IMG/VR virus record: IMGVR_UViG_3300024895_000017
Location: 1 to 25,661 of that record
DNA: 25,661 nucleotides
Origin: a virus
Reading direction: 5' to 3' (one strand)
Within the stretch, counting starts at the first letter, position 1, and every line of letters starts with the position of its first letter. Shown here piece by piece: positions 1 through 7,564 of the stretch. The translations under genes and the position numbers were made by a program. The notes under the pieces are model-generated. The model was not told where the DNA came from. It searched no databases and worked only from the letters and a program-made list of their open reading frames with translations.

Positions 1-44
1 CCACACGGGTACAAATGCTCGCATTTATGGCGAAAATTTCCAGT

Positions 45-54
45 GTCTATAGAC
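45..54. repeat. Perfect 10-bp palindrome
   Basis: GTCTATAGAC reads identically on both strands. It lies 34 bp before the -10 box. It may be a protein-binding site or chance; only its self-complementarity is directly visible. Confidence 0.35.
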
Positions 55-61
55 TCAACAA

Positions 62-93
62 CAATGATTTAAGTCATTGATTTTAAATATAAT
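62..93 (+). promoter_or_regulatory. Candidate late promoter with overlapping palindromic operator
   Basis: TATAAT at 88-93 is a perfect sigma70 -10 hexamer, but no good -35 hexamer lies 16-18 bp upstream. That position is instead occupied by CAATGA-TTTAAG-TCATTG (62-79), whose 6-bp arms are exact inverted repeats. A strong -10 with a weak -35 overlapped by a palindrome is the layout expected of a promoter needing an activator, or controlled by a repressor. It would start RNA near base 100, just before the small terminase gene. The promoter role is inferred. Confidence 0.4.
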
Positions 94-118
94 AATGATT
101 TTACATTGGTGATTTTTT

Positions 119-604
119 ATGGATAAAAAAATAGCTGATATTGGAAGTTGGCGTAATTACTCGCTAAATAAAATATCACAATTAGCTGGTGTATCTCGTG
201 AAACGGTGCAACGTCGTTTGAATGATGCCGGTGTGACAGCAGCAGAAGTGCGGGATGGTTTCCCTGTGTTTGATATTTGGGAGGCCGCGCGGGCAATATT
301 ATTGCCAACGGCTGTTAATCTTGATTATTCCGATCCGGAAAAATTACCCGCAAAAGAACGAAAAGACTGGTACGAAGGTACCAAGGCAAAAATAGCCGTT
401 GAAAAAGAACAAGGCGAATTACTCAACTACGCGGATGTAAAACAAACCGTCGCTGAAATTATCAAGCCTGGCTTGCAGCTTCTTGATTCAATACCCGACA
501 ATTTAGAACGCGATTATAACCTGTCACCAAAGATAATCGCCGATATAGAAAAACGCTTTGATACCTTACGTCACCAATGGGCTGACGAACTTGAAAAACT
601 ATGA
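119..604 (+). CDS. Terminase small subunit (DUF1441/Nu1-like)
   Basis: This 161-residue protein has the size and layout of the DUF1441 family, related to lambda Nu1, which binds the packaging site and recruits the large terminase. Residues 15-40 form a helix-turn-helix-like segment (NKISQLAGVSRETVQRRL) for DNA recognition. Residues 80-105 (PAKERKDWYEGTKAKIAVEK) match the conserved charged segment following the DNA-binding domain, and the C-terminal half is helical. The start ATG follows a weak GGTGA at 108-112. The stop overlaps the next start as ATGA, implying translational coupling to the large terminase. Family assignment is from remembered sequence pattern and position. Confidence 0.8.
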   Translation: MDKKIADIGSWRNYSLNKISQLAGVSRETVQRRLNDAGVTAAEVRDGFPVFDIWEAARAILLPTAVNLDYSDPEKLPAKERKDWYEGTKAKIAVEKEQGELLNYADVKQTVAEIIKPGLQLLDSIPDNLERDYNLSPKIIADIEKRFDTLRHQWADELEKL

Positions 605-2790
605 GAAAAGGTAGCGAACTCGCACATGACATAGCAGACCTAATTAGGCCAGGCGAAAAAATAACTCCTGCTGAAGCCGCTAAAAAATATCTCAAAGTAA
701 AATCAAAATCAGGCGGTGCTGAAGACTGGAATGCAGAGCTAACACCCTACATCGTTGAACCTCTTAACTGCTTGGCCAGTCGAGACTATGATGCAGTCAT
801 CTTTATCAGTTCAGCGCAATCCGGCAAGACAGCAGGATTAGTCTTAGGCGGCATGGCCTACAGCATCAAAAGCAGTAAATCTGATTTTATGGTTGTGCAA
901 ACGACAAAAGACACCGCTGGACAATTTGAGCGTAAAGAACTCGGCTGGACCATACGCAACAGTCCAGAATTAAAAAAGCAAATGGCCGCTGGCAGCCGTG
1001 CTGATAATACTTTTGTCAAAGAATTTAAAAACGGCCAACTGATGTTTATCTCATGGCCAACAGTAAACCAACTATCCGGAAAAGCCTTACAGTTCATTTG
1101 TATGACCGATTACGATCGCATGGATGCAATCGACGGCGAAGGCTCAATATTCAAGCTCAGCCAAAAACGAACCACGACCTTTTTAAGCAAGGGAATGTCG
1201 TTGGCAGAAACAAGTCCCAGTGGAAAAATAACCGATCCAACTTGGCGGCCAACGCTGGAAAGTCCACACGAAGCACCACCCTGTGAATCGCAGGGGTTAA
1301 GCCTCTACAATATGGGGGATAGACGGCGGTTTTATGTGCAATGTCCAGAATGTGGCGAGCATTACCTGCCTCCAATCGATCACAGCGGCTTGGATTTTCC
1401 AATCGACAAAGATTTATTCGGTGTCACTATTGCCAAACTGACGCGCAAACCTAAATTTGTATGCACGGCTAACGGTTGCCTAATCGACATCAAACACAAA
1501 AAGGATATGATCGCCAGCGGCAAGTGGCTGAAAGAAGGGGAGGTCATCATTGATGGCAACATCATTGGTAAACCCGTTGAACACCAAACGCATTTAAGTG
1601 AAGATGAAATAGTCAGCTCAAGCCGTATCGCTTCATTCTGGTTACCTGGAATCTTCGCCGCCTATTCCAACGCGGAAAAAATGGCACAAGCCTTTTTGGA
1701 TGGCTTACGCGAATATGATATTACCGGCACTGAAGACACACTACAAGCCGTCCTTAATCTGGATTTTGGATCACCGTATTTATCGCGGCAACGAGTCGCT
1801 GAATACAACGCTGGCGATTACGAAAAACGTGCGGAAGAAATACCCGAAAAAACTGTGCCGTTAGGTGTGCGATTTATTATTGCCTCAATCGATGTGCAAA
1901 CGTGGGGCTTTTCGGTTTTAGTCATTGGCTACGGTGTGCATTATGAACGCTGGCTAATCGACCGTTATGAAATACGGTTATCAGCCCGCATTGAAGATGA
2001 TCGTTATTTGAATATGAAGCCGTCCGTCTATCTTGAAGACTGGCTAGTTATTCGTGATAAAGTCATGACGGCCATTTATCCGTTGTCTGATGGTTCAGGC
2101 AGACACATGAAAGTGTTAGCTGTTGGCAGTGACAGCAACGGCGAAGCAGGCGTGACAGAACGCGCTTATGACTTCTGGCGGGTACTCAGAAAACAACGCC
2201 TGAATCAAAACTTTTTCCTACTAAAAGGCGAACGACCAAAGCCTGGCGTTTACAAGCCGAAAGTTAGAAAGTCATACCCAGAAAAGCAAACCGCACGCGA
2301 TGTTAAAGGCGCAAATGCGAAAAAGGAAATACCGATATGGATAGTCAATACCACCATGGTGAAAGACACTTTATCAAGCGACCTAAAAAAAGACCGTCAC
2401 GCACCGCGTTATATTCATTTCCCCTCATGGTTGCCGTCATCGGCTTATGAAGAGCTTACTGTTGAATACCGTGATGATGTTCTAGGCTGGATACAGCCAC
2501 GCGGCAAAAAGAATGAACTGTTTGACCAACTCGGTTATGCCGAAGCGGTACTGGCGGCCAAGCTGATTGAAGACAGAAAAAAAGACTTAGACTGGGATAA
2601 CCCACCAGCATGGGCTGCAACATGGGATAAAAACTCACAGATAATCGATACAGAACCAAAGCCAATACCAACAAAACCCGATGAACCCATGAAACAAACC
2701 GACTTACTCAACATGCCAAAAACAAAACCAGCACAACCAAAAAACCAGCCAACAAATAGTTGGCTAAATCAAACAGGGGATTGGCTATGA
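601..2790 (+). CDS. Terminase large subunit (GpA family)
   Basis: This 729-residue ATPase-nuclease powers DNA packaging through the portal and cuts concatemers into genome lengths; it resembles lambda gpA. The Walker A-type loop is SAQSGKTA (residues 71-78), and the hydrophobic strand at 163-170 ending in an aspartate (FICMTD) is the likely Walker B. A zinc-ribbon-like insert has CPEC at 248-251 and CTANGC at 288-293. The nuclease domain begins near 425, with Asp431 (IASIDVQ) and Asp511 (VGSDSNGEAG) as likely metal ligands. The last 50 residues are rich in proline and lysine, a probable flexible tail that contacts the portal or small subunit. The start overlaps the upstream stop, so the weak ribosome site probably relies on coupling. 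Confidence 0.93.
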   Translation: MRKGSELAHDIADLIRPGEKITPAEAAKKYLKVKSKSGGAEDWNAELTPYIVEPLNCLASRDYDAVIFISSAQSGKTAGLVLGGMAYSIKSSKSDFMVVQTTKDTAGQFERKELGWTIRNSPELKKQMAAGSRADNTFVKEFKNGQLMFISWPTVNQLSGKALQFICMTDYDRMDAIDGEGSIFKLSQKRTTTFLSKGMSLAETSPSGKITDPTWRPTLESPHEAPPCESQGLSLYNMGDRRRFYVQCPECGEHYLPPIDHSGLDFPIDKDLFGVTIAKLTRKPKFVCTANGCLIDIKHKKDMIASGKWLKEGEVIIDGNIIGKPVEHQTHLSEDEIVSSSRIASFWLPGIFAAYSNAEKMAQAFLDGLREYDITGTEDTLQAVLNLDFGSPYLSRQRVAEYNAGDYEKRAEEIPEKTVPLGVRFIIASIDVQTWGFSVLVIGYGVHYERWLIDRYEIRLSARIEDDRYLNMKPSVYLEDWLVIRDKVMTAIYPLSDGSGRHMKVLAVGSDSNGEAGVTERAYDFWRVLRKQRLNQNFFLLKGERPKPGVYKPKVRKSYPEKQTARDVKGANAKKEIPIWIVNTTMVKDTLSSDLKKDRHAPRYIHFPSWLPSSAYEELTVEYRDDVLGWIQPRGKKNELFDQLGYAEAVLAAKLIEDRKKDLDWDNPPAWAATWDKNSQIIDTEPKPIPTKPDEPMKQTDLLNMPKTKPAQPKNQPTNSWLNQTGDWL

Positions 2791-3005
2791 CAACAGCAAG
2801 CGAAATGGTTGCTCTTTATACCAACGCTGAAATCGCGGTTTTGAGCGGTAAAGAATTTATGCTTAATGGTCGTAAAGTCGTTAGAGAGGATTTATCGATG
2901 ATACGCGCAGGCCGGCAGGAATGGGAGCGTAAAGTACAAGCCGAAAGTAACAAAACTAGTCAAAAATCACGGTTTGCTTATGCCGATTTTAGCGATTTAA
3001 CCTAA
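2787..3005 (+). CDS. gpW-like head-tail connector protein
   Basis: This 72-residue protein lies exactly where lambda W lies, between the large terminase and portal genes. gpW proteins are about 70 residues, with two helices and a beta hairpin, and bind under the portal to let tails join. Here an N-terminal helix (residues 4-20) precedes a predicted hairpin around LNGRKVV and a second charged helix, matching that order. I chose the ATG at 2787 because it overlaps the terminase stop as ATGA and has an AGGGGA ribosome site just upstream. An in-frame ATG at 2760 would add nine residues inside the terminase gene and is less likely. Confidence 0.75.
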   Translation: MTTASEMVALYTNAEIAVLSGKEFMLNGRKVVREDLSMIRAGRQEWERKVQAESNKTSQKSRFAYADFSDLT

Positions 3006-3015
3006 AAATTTATCC

Positions 3016-4488
3016 ATGAATGTACTAGACAAAATCATCGGCATTTTCTCACCTAAAGCCGCTTTTGAACGCAGCCGTTATCGTGCCGTGCAAGCCGCTT
3101 ATGAAGCCGCTAAGCCAGATAGAACCCGCACAGGTAAAATTGACAATTCCAGTGCAGACCGACTTACGCAAAAAGCGGGTAATGGCTTACACGGTTTTAG
3201 CCGCCATTTAGAACAAAACAATGATTTTTGTTACTCGATTTTACTGACAAAAACCAATAACGTCATTGGTGCAAAAGGCATTAACGTTGAACCCATGCCA
3301 TTACGCACAAACGGCACTATTCACAGTGAGTTTAAAAAAATCCTGCTGACTGGCTGGGAAAAGTGGAGCAATAATCCAGAGGTGACAAAATCATTAAGCT
3401 ATGCGGATTGTGAGCGGTTAGCTTACTGGACAAAACAGCGCGATGGAGAATGCTTTGTACAGTTTATAGTCGGCGAACTGCCAACGCTACGGCATGGCTG
3501 GAAAATTCCGTTTTCAATTGAGCTTATTGAGCGCGATTACCTGCCTGTCTGGAATAGTAGCTTAACCAGCCGTGTACAGCAAAGCATCGAGCGTAACGAA
3601 TGGGGGCAGGCGATTAACTACCATGTGCTAAAAGACCATCCTGAAGGAATCAGTTATCGCAACAGCTTGGATTATCGCATTATTCCAGCCAGTCGCATGT
3701 TGCATTTGAAACGCGTAACACGTTTTAAACAGTCACGCGGCGTGCCATTATTCGCACAAATCATTAAGTCCTTAGAATGGATCGGTAGTTATTTACGAAG
3801 TGAAGCCATTGCCGCGTTAACAGCATCCATGTTTGCCGTCGTTATCAAAAAAGGCAATCCAGATGCTTATGATAGCGAGACCGACAGCAATGGCAAGCGC
3901 ATGATGGGACTAGACTCAGGTACTGTTATTGACGATTTATTACCTGGTGAATCACTCGATGTAGTCAGCTCAAACCGTCCCAATTCAGCCAGCACGCCCT
4001 TTGTCGATTTAGTAACTAAGTTTATGTGCGGTGCGGTTGGCGTGAATTGGTCGAATGTCACTAACAATTATGATGGCACTTATATCAGCAAACGCGCTGA
4101 GCGGATTGACAGCCAAAAGAATTATGAAGCGGATGCCCACGAATTCATTAAGGAAATGACTAAGCCCATTTATGAAAAGCATATTGAAATGGGTATCTTG
4201 GCAGGCGTTTACAAAATACCGAAAGATTTGGATTTAGACACGCTTTTCGATGCGGGTTATTTTTCACCGGCCATGCCAGAACTTGACCCAAACAAAGACA
4301 GCAACGCCAGCGAAACCTATATTGCCAACGGTATAAAATCCACACCGCAAATTATTCGCGAAAAAGGCGGTAATCCAGATCAGGTGCTGGAACAGGAAGC
4401 CGAATGGCAGGCCAAGGTTAAGAAAAAACAAATGTGGTTTACCACCTTTCAAAAAGAACCGACAGATAATACAAACCAAGCCGCGTAA
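3016..4488 (+). CDS. Phage portal protein, lambda family
   Basis: This 490-residue protein matches the lambda portal family in size, position and motifs. Portals form a dodecameric ring at one capsid vertex through which DNA enters and leaves and on which terminase docks. Recognisable segments include an N-terminal RSRYRAVQAAYEAA stretch, a region around NNVIGAKGINV (about 81-92), a WTKQRDGECF segment (about 138-147) and an IELIERDYLP segment. No canonical ribosome site lies in the 10-base gap after the gpW-like gene, so reinitiation is likely. The stop codon lies in the loop of a terminator-like hairpin. Confidence 0.9.
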   Translation: MNVLDKIIGIFSPKAAFERSRYRAVQAAYEAAKPDRTRTGKIDNSSADRLTQKAGNGLHGFSRHLEQNNDFCYSILLTKTNNVIGAKGINVEPMPLRTNGTIHSEFKKILLTGWEKWSNNPEVTKSLSYADCERLAYWTKQRDGECFVQFIVGELPTLRHGWKIPFSIELIERDYLPVWNSSLTSRVQQSIERNEWGQAINYHVLKDHPEGISYRNSLDYRIIPASRMLHLKRVTRFKQSRGVPLFAQIIKSLEWIGSYLRSEAIAALTASMFAVVIKKGNPDAYDSETDSNGKRMMGLDSGTVIDDLLPGESLDVVSSNRPNSASTPFVDLVTKFMCGAVGVNWSNVTNNYDGTYISKRAERIDSQKNYEADAHEFIKEMTKPIYEKHIEMGILAGVYKIPKDLDLDTLFDAGYFSPAMPELDPNKDSNASETYIANGIKSTPQIIREKGGNPDQVLEQEAEWQAKVKKKQMWFTTFQKEPTDNTNQAA

Positions 4489-4500
4489 AGCGGTTTTTTT
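4478..4500 (+). terminator. Terminator-like hairpin after the portal gene
   Basis: AAGCCGC (4478-4484) pairs with GCGGTTT (4490-4496) with one G-T wobble, around a 5-base loop holding the portal stop codon. Seven T residues follow the stem (4494-4500), as in rho-independent terminators. It lies only 18 bases before the capsid gene, with no room for a new promoter, so it can only be partial or antiterminated if the capsid is made from this transcript. The short stem argues for an attenuator or an mRNA-stabilising end. Confidence 0.55.
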
Positions 4501-4517
4501 ATGCCAGTGAGAAACAC

Positions 4518-6515
4518 ATGAGTATTAAACATACCATCAAAGCCTTAGCCAATAACCCGACGGTTACTGAATTATTGATTTACGGCGATATTGGCGAAGA
4601 TTTTTGGGCAGAAGAATCAAACGATGCAAAAAGCATTGTCGCTAAGCTCGATGCAATCAGCACGCCAGACATTCATATTCGCATTAATAGCAATGGTGGC
4701 AGTGTTGTTGATGCAATTGCTATTTATAACGCAGCGAAACGTCATGCAGCAACCATCACCGTATTCATTGATGGTGTAGCATTTTCAGCCGCGTCTTTAA
4801 TAGCAATGGCTGGTGATACCGTCATTATGGCCGCCAATGCGTTATTTATGATTCATGCACCATCAACAATTAGCAGAGGAAATGCTGAGCAATTCCGCAT
4901 TGATGCGGATACCCTTGATAAATATGCGGACGCAATGGCGCATAGTTACATGGAAAAAACAGGAAAATCCAAAGATGAGATTGATGCGTTATTAAAAGAT
5001 GGTTTAGATCATTACTTTACCGCCGAAGAAGCCAAGGCAGAAGGCTTTATTGATGCGATCAATGAAGCAGCCAGCATTCAAATTGCCGCCATCGCCACCC
5101 GTTTTAAACCACCGCAAGCGTGGCTTGCACAAAATCAACTACAAGGAAATACTCCCATGCCCACAGAACAAAAACCTAATTCAGAAACCACACCCACACC
5201 ACAAGCTGTGATTGATGACTCAATCACAGCGAAAGCTAAAGAAACCGAACGACAAACCAGCATTAAAGCGATTTATGCGCATGTGCCTGTTGACCGCACT
5301 GATATTCATGCGCTATTACCGACCATGTTAATTGATGCCAGCATCACCGAAGAAAAAGCCCGTGAACAAATTCTGGCGAAAATCGGCGAAAACCAGCAAC
5401 CAGTAGGTAAATCACATCATATTCAAATGGGTGCTGATGAAACCGATACTTTTAAAATGCTGGTTACTGCGTCTTTATCAGCCCGTGCCGGTATTGAAAA
5501 AGATAGCGAAAAAAGTCGTATTTTACGCGGTTCAAGTTTATTAATGCTGGCTGAAAAGTCGTTGAATATCCAGGGCATTAATACGCACTCTATGAGCAAA
5601 CAGCAAATGGTATCCGCCGCTTTTACCCATTCATCCAGTGACTTTGGTAATTTGTTAGCCAATGTTGCCGAAAAAGCAATGATGAAAGGCTATGATGAAG
5701 CACAGGAAACTTTCCAACTGTGGACAACAGCTGGATCAGCAGGGGATTTTAAGCCAGTTAGCCGCGTTGATTTGAATACTTTTCCATCGTTGGATAATGT
5801 GAGCGAAGGTGCTGAATATAAATATGGAACGATCGGGGATCGTGGGGAAACTGTCCAGCTTGCTACTTATGGCAAATTATTCAGTATTACCCGCGAAGCA
5901 ATCATCAACGATGATTTAAACGCATTCACTAAAATCCCGATGAAAATGGGCAGAGCGGCCATTCGTACTATTGGCGATTTGGTTTATGCGGTGTTAACAG
6001 CAAATGCAGCAATGGCTGACGGTGTGGCATTATTCCATAGCACTCATAAAAACCTATTAACATCGGCTGTAATGTCAACTGCATCAATCGATGCAATGGC
6101 AGTGGCAATGGGTTTACAAACTGATGGCGGTGCTAATGCCAAAGGTTTAAACATTCCATTGTCTTACATTATTTGTCCGTTAGCGTTGCGCGGTTTGGCT
6201 AACACCATCCGCACCTCACAGTATCGTGTCGGTGATGCGGATACAAAAATGGCTAATACAGCCCCCAATGTTGTACAAAACACTTTTGAAGTCATTGCCG
6301 ATGCCAGACTGGATGCGGCAAGCTCGACTAATTGGTACGGTGCGGCAAATCCAGGCCAATTCGATACGGTCGAAGTCACTTATTTAGACGGCATTCAAAC
6401 CCCCTACCTTGAACAGCAAGATGGTTTTACTACCGATGGGGCAGTTTTCAAAGTGCGTATGGATGCCGGTGTCAAGGCGTTGGACTTCAGAACGTTAGCT
6501 AAAAACCCTAATTAA
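4518..6515 (+). CDS. ClpP-like prohead protease / major capsid protein fusion
   Basis: This 665-residue polypeptide combines two jobs usually encoded separately. Residues 15-185 are a ClpP-like serine protease: the nucleophile is Ser90 in GVAFSAAS, with His113 in MIHAP and Asp179 in EGFIDA, matching ClpP's Ser-His-Asp order. Such enzymes cleave scaffold and capsid during prohead maturation. Residues 200-340 are polar and helical, fitting a scaffold or delta domain. About 340-665 is the shell-forming capsid protein, with typical features such as FGNLLANVAEKAM and ITREAIINDDL. Fused protease-capsid proteins are known in related phages. Release of the mature capsid would require cleavage in the linker. 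An internal start at 5157 may make a protease-free form. Confidence 0.9.
   Translation: MSIKHTIKALANNPTVTELLIYGDIGEDFWAEESNDAKSIVAKLDAISTPDIHIRINSNGGSVVDAIAIYNAAKRHAATITVFIDGVAFSAASLIAMAGDTVIMAANALFMIHAPSTISRGNAEQFRIDADTLDKYADAMAHSYMEKTGKSKDEIDALLKDGLDHYFTAEEAKAEGFIDAINEAASIQIAAIATRFKPPQAWLAQNQLQGNTPMPTEQKPNSETTPTPQAVIDDSITAKAKETERQTSIKAIYAHVPVDRTDIHALLPTMLIDASITEEKAREQILAKIGENQQPVGKSHHIQMGADETDTFKMLVTASLSARAGIEKDSEKSRILRGSSLLMLAEKSLNIQGINTHSMSKQQMVSAAFTHSSSDFGNLLANVAEKAMMKGYDEAQETFQLWTTAGSAGDFKPVSRVDLNTFPSLDNVSEGAEYKYGTIGDRGETVQLATYGKLFSITREAIINDDLNAFTKIPMKMGRAAIRTIGDLVYAVLTANAAMADGVALFHSTHKNLLTSAVMSTASIDAMAVAMGLQTDGGANAKGLNIPLSYIICPLALRGLANTIRTSQYRVGDADTKMANTAPNVVQNTFEVIADARLDAASSTNWYGAANPGQFDTVEVTYLDGIQTPYLEQQDGFTTDGAVFKVRMDAGVKALDFRTLAKNPN
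5143..5159 (+). promoter_or_regulatory. Internal ribosome site and in-frame start inside the protease-capsid gene
   Basis: AAGGAAA at 5143-5149 lies seven bases before an in-frame ATG at 5157 (Met214), at the junction between the protease domain and the linker. Starting here would make a 452-residue protein containing scaffold and capsid without protease. Lambda does something similar: the Nu3 scaffold starts inside gene C. The site is better than the one before the full-length start (CAGTGAGA), so the short form could be the more abundant. Use of the site is inferred. Confidence 0.55.
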
Positions 6516-6528
6516 TCACAGCGTGATT
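6514..6528 (+). repeat. Small inverted repeat after the capsid gene
   Basis: AATCAC and GTGATT form a perfect 6-bp stem around an AGC loop, overlapping the capsid stop codon. No T-run follows, so it is not a standard terminator. It could protect the upstream mRNA end or be incidental. Confidence 0.3.
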
Positions 6529-6558
6529 TAATCATTCATAAACAATAGAGATAAAACA

Positions 6559-7236
6559 ATGGCTAAAAATTATATTCAAGACGGCGAAGTCCTATCATGG
6601 CTGAATAGTACCGGCGCGGCAATTGCCAGCGAAGTACCCGTTGCCTTTGGCATTTGGTGTATGGCAATCGCACTGGTTGATATTGCCATTTCTGCGTCAG
6701 GTGCAGTGGCAGTCGAAGGCGTTTGGCAATTAACCAAATACGGCGCGGTATCAGGTGCGGCAATCGCACAAGGCGCGGGTGTTTGGTGGGATGCCACAAA
6801 CGGCTATGTTGTCAATGCACCGGCAAAAAATACTTATTTTTTAGGTTTTGCCAGCGAAGCCGCTTTAACAGCGGCAACTACCGTCAACGTCATACTGGAA
6901 GAATTTTCAGCAGAAGGGACACGGGTATTAACACTCGCGGCAACAGGTACAGAGACGCTTGGTGTCGGTGATTTTGTAGGTGGTGACCTGGTAGTTTTTG
7001 TTCCCAATACAGCGGCAAAAACTATTAATTTACCTCCTGTCGCAAATATTCCAATCAGCAGAAAGCTCACCGTGCGGAAAACCAGTGCGGATGTAGCGGC
7101 TATCACATTAGACCCAAACGCCTCAGAGCTTATCGCAGGCGGTGCTACTCATGCCGCATTGGATGCCAATAATGATTGGGCATGTTTTATTAATACCGGC
7201 ACAGCCTGGGCATTAGTTAATTCAACGATCGCCTAA
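6559..7236 (+). CDS. DUF2190-like capsid decoration protein with extra C-terminal domain
   Basis: The first 110 or so residues of this 225-residue protein resemble DUF2190 proteins, glycine- and alanine-rich proteins encoded just after the capsid gene that act as cement or decoration on the shell. The N-terminal MAKNYIQDGEVL, the central GAVAVEGVWQL and the GVWWDATNGYVV segment are typical. Residues 113-225 go beyond the usual DUF2190 length and look like a second beta-sandwich (VVFVPNTAAKTINLPP, LTVRKTSADVAAITLDP, WACFINTGTAWAL), a pattern seen in surface domains of phage fibres. I infer a cement protein displaying an extra exposed domain. A modest AGAGATAA ribosome site precedes the start. 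Confidence 0.72.
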   Translation: MAKNYIQDGEVLSWLNSTGAAIASEVPVAFGIWCMAIALVDIAISASGAVAVEGVWQLTKYGAVSGAAIAQGAGVWWDATNGYVVNAPAKNTYFLGFASEAALTAATTVNVILEEFSAEGTRVLTLAATGTETLGVGDFVGGDLVVFVPNTAAKTINLPPVANIPISRKLTVRKTSADVAAITLDPNASELIAGGATHAALDANNDWACFINTGTAWALVNSTIA

Positions 7237-7241
7237 CCAAT

Positions 7242-7272
7242 ACCAAGCCGCTGTCATTGATAGCGGCTTGGT
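7242..7272 (+). repeat. Strong intergenic hairpin
   Basis: CCAAGCCGCT (7243-7252) and AGCGGCTTGG (7262-7271) are exact inverted repeats, extended by one A-T pair, around a 9-base loop. This is the strongest hairpin I found between genes. It is followed by TTATTAAT rather than a T-run, so termination would be weak. It may separate capsid and decoration mRNA from later genes by pausing, processing or 3'-end protection. Its AGCCGC/GCGG core resembles the hairpins after the portal and gpU-like genes. Confidence 0.6.
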
Positions 7273-7291
7273 TATTAATAGAGGTAACTAA

Positions 7292-7564
7292 ATGACAAAG
7301 ACAGACATTATTTTTTATTTAATCGCGTTCAGCGGCGTGTATTGCCACTGGTTTAAAAAATATGCCCGTGACCAATTATCATGCAGTTTTGCCCGTTATT
7401 TAATCGTTGAACCGAAAAACACCTTTGTCACTTTAATTACTTTACTGGTTGCGATGTTCACGATGCAAGGGTCAGGCATACTTTTAGAATTGACGAGGGA
7501 AAATATCAGTCTGGTATTTATGGCGGGTTGGACGGCGGATAGTGCCTTGAACAAGGGGGAGTGA
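7292..7564 (+). CDS. Small membrane protein, about three membrane segments
   Basis: This 90-residue protein has hydrophobic segments near residues 6-20, 44-65 and 71-85, separated by a basic loop (FKKYARDQLS). The ending GWTADSALNK resembles small phage membrane proteins of unknown function that I recall with a similar ADSALNK ending. A good AGAGGTAA ribosome site precedes the ATG. It overlaps the next gene, which also encodes a small membrane protein. Size and topology are compatible with a holin, but the position after capsid genes, 10 kb from the endolysin, is atypical. Superinfection exclusion is another possibility. Function is not established. Confidence 0.6.
   Translation: MTKTDIIFYLIAFSGVYCHWFKKYARDQLSCSFARYLIVEPKNTFVTLITLLVAMFTMQGSGILLELTRENISLVFMAGWTADSALNKGE

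Larger units (their letters stand above)
1..118. other. Leader region upstream of the small terminase gene
   Basis: I see no confident gene here. A short open frame runs from base 1 to a TAA at 70-72 and could be the tail of an upstream gene, but two other frames are also open for most of this stretch, so I do not call it. The region holds a perfect 10-bp palindrome (45-54), a near-perfect 18-bp palindrome (62-79) and a consensus -10 box (88-93). In phages with GpA-type terminases the cos packaging site often lies near the small-terminase gene; nothing here lets me identify one. Confidence 0.6.

Noticed and set aside
1-72. Open frame from base 1 to a TAA at 70-72 as the end of an upstream gene
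   Set aside because: Two other frames are also open over most of this short stretch and none gives a recognisable protein end, so choosing one would be a guess.
7561-7563. GTG at 7561 as start of the second small membrane protein
   Set aside because: The AGGGG ribosome site is too close to the GTG, whereas the ATG at 7564 has normal spacing and the common TGATG overlap.
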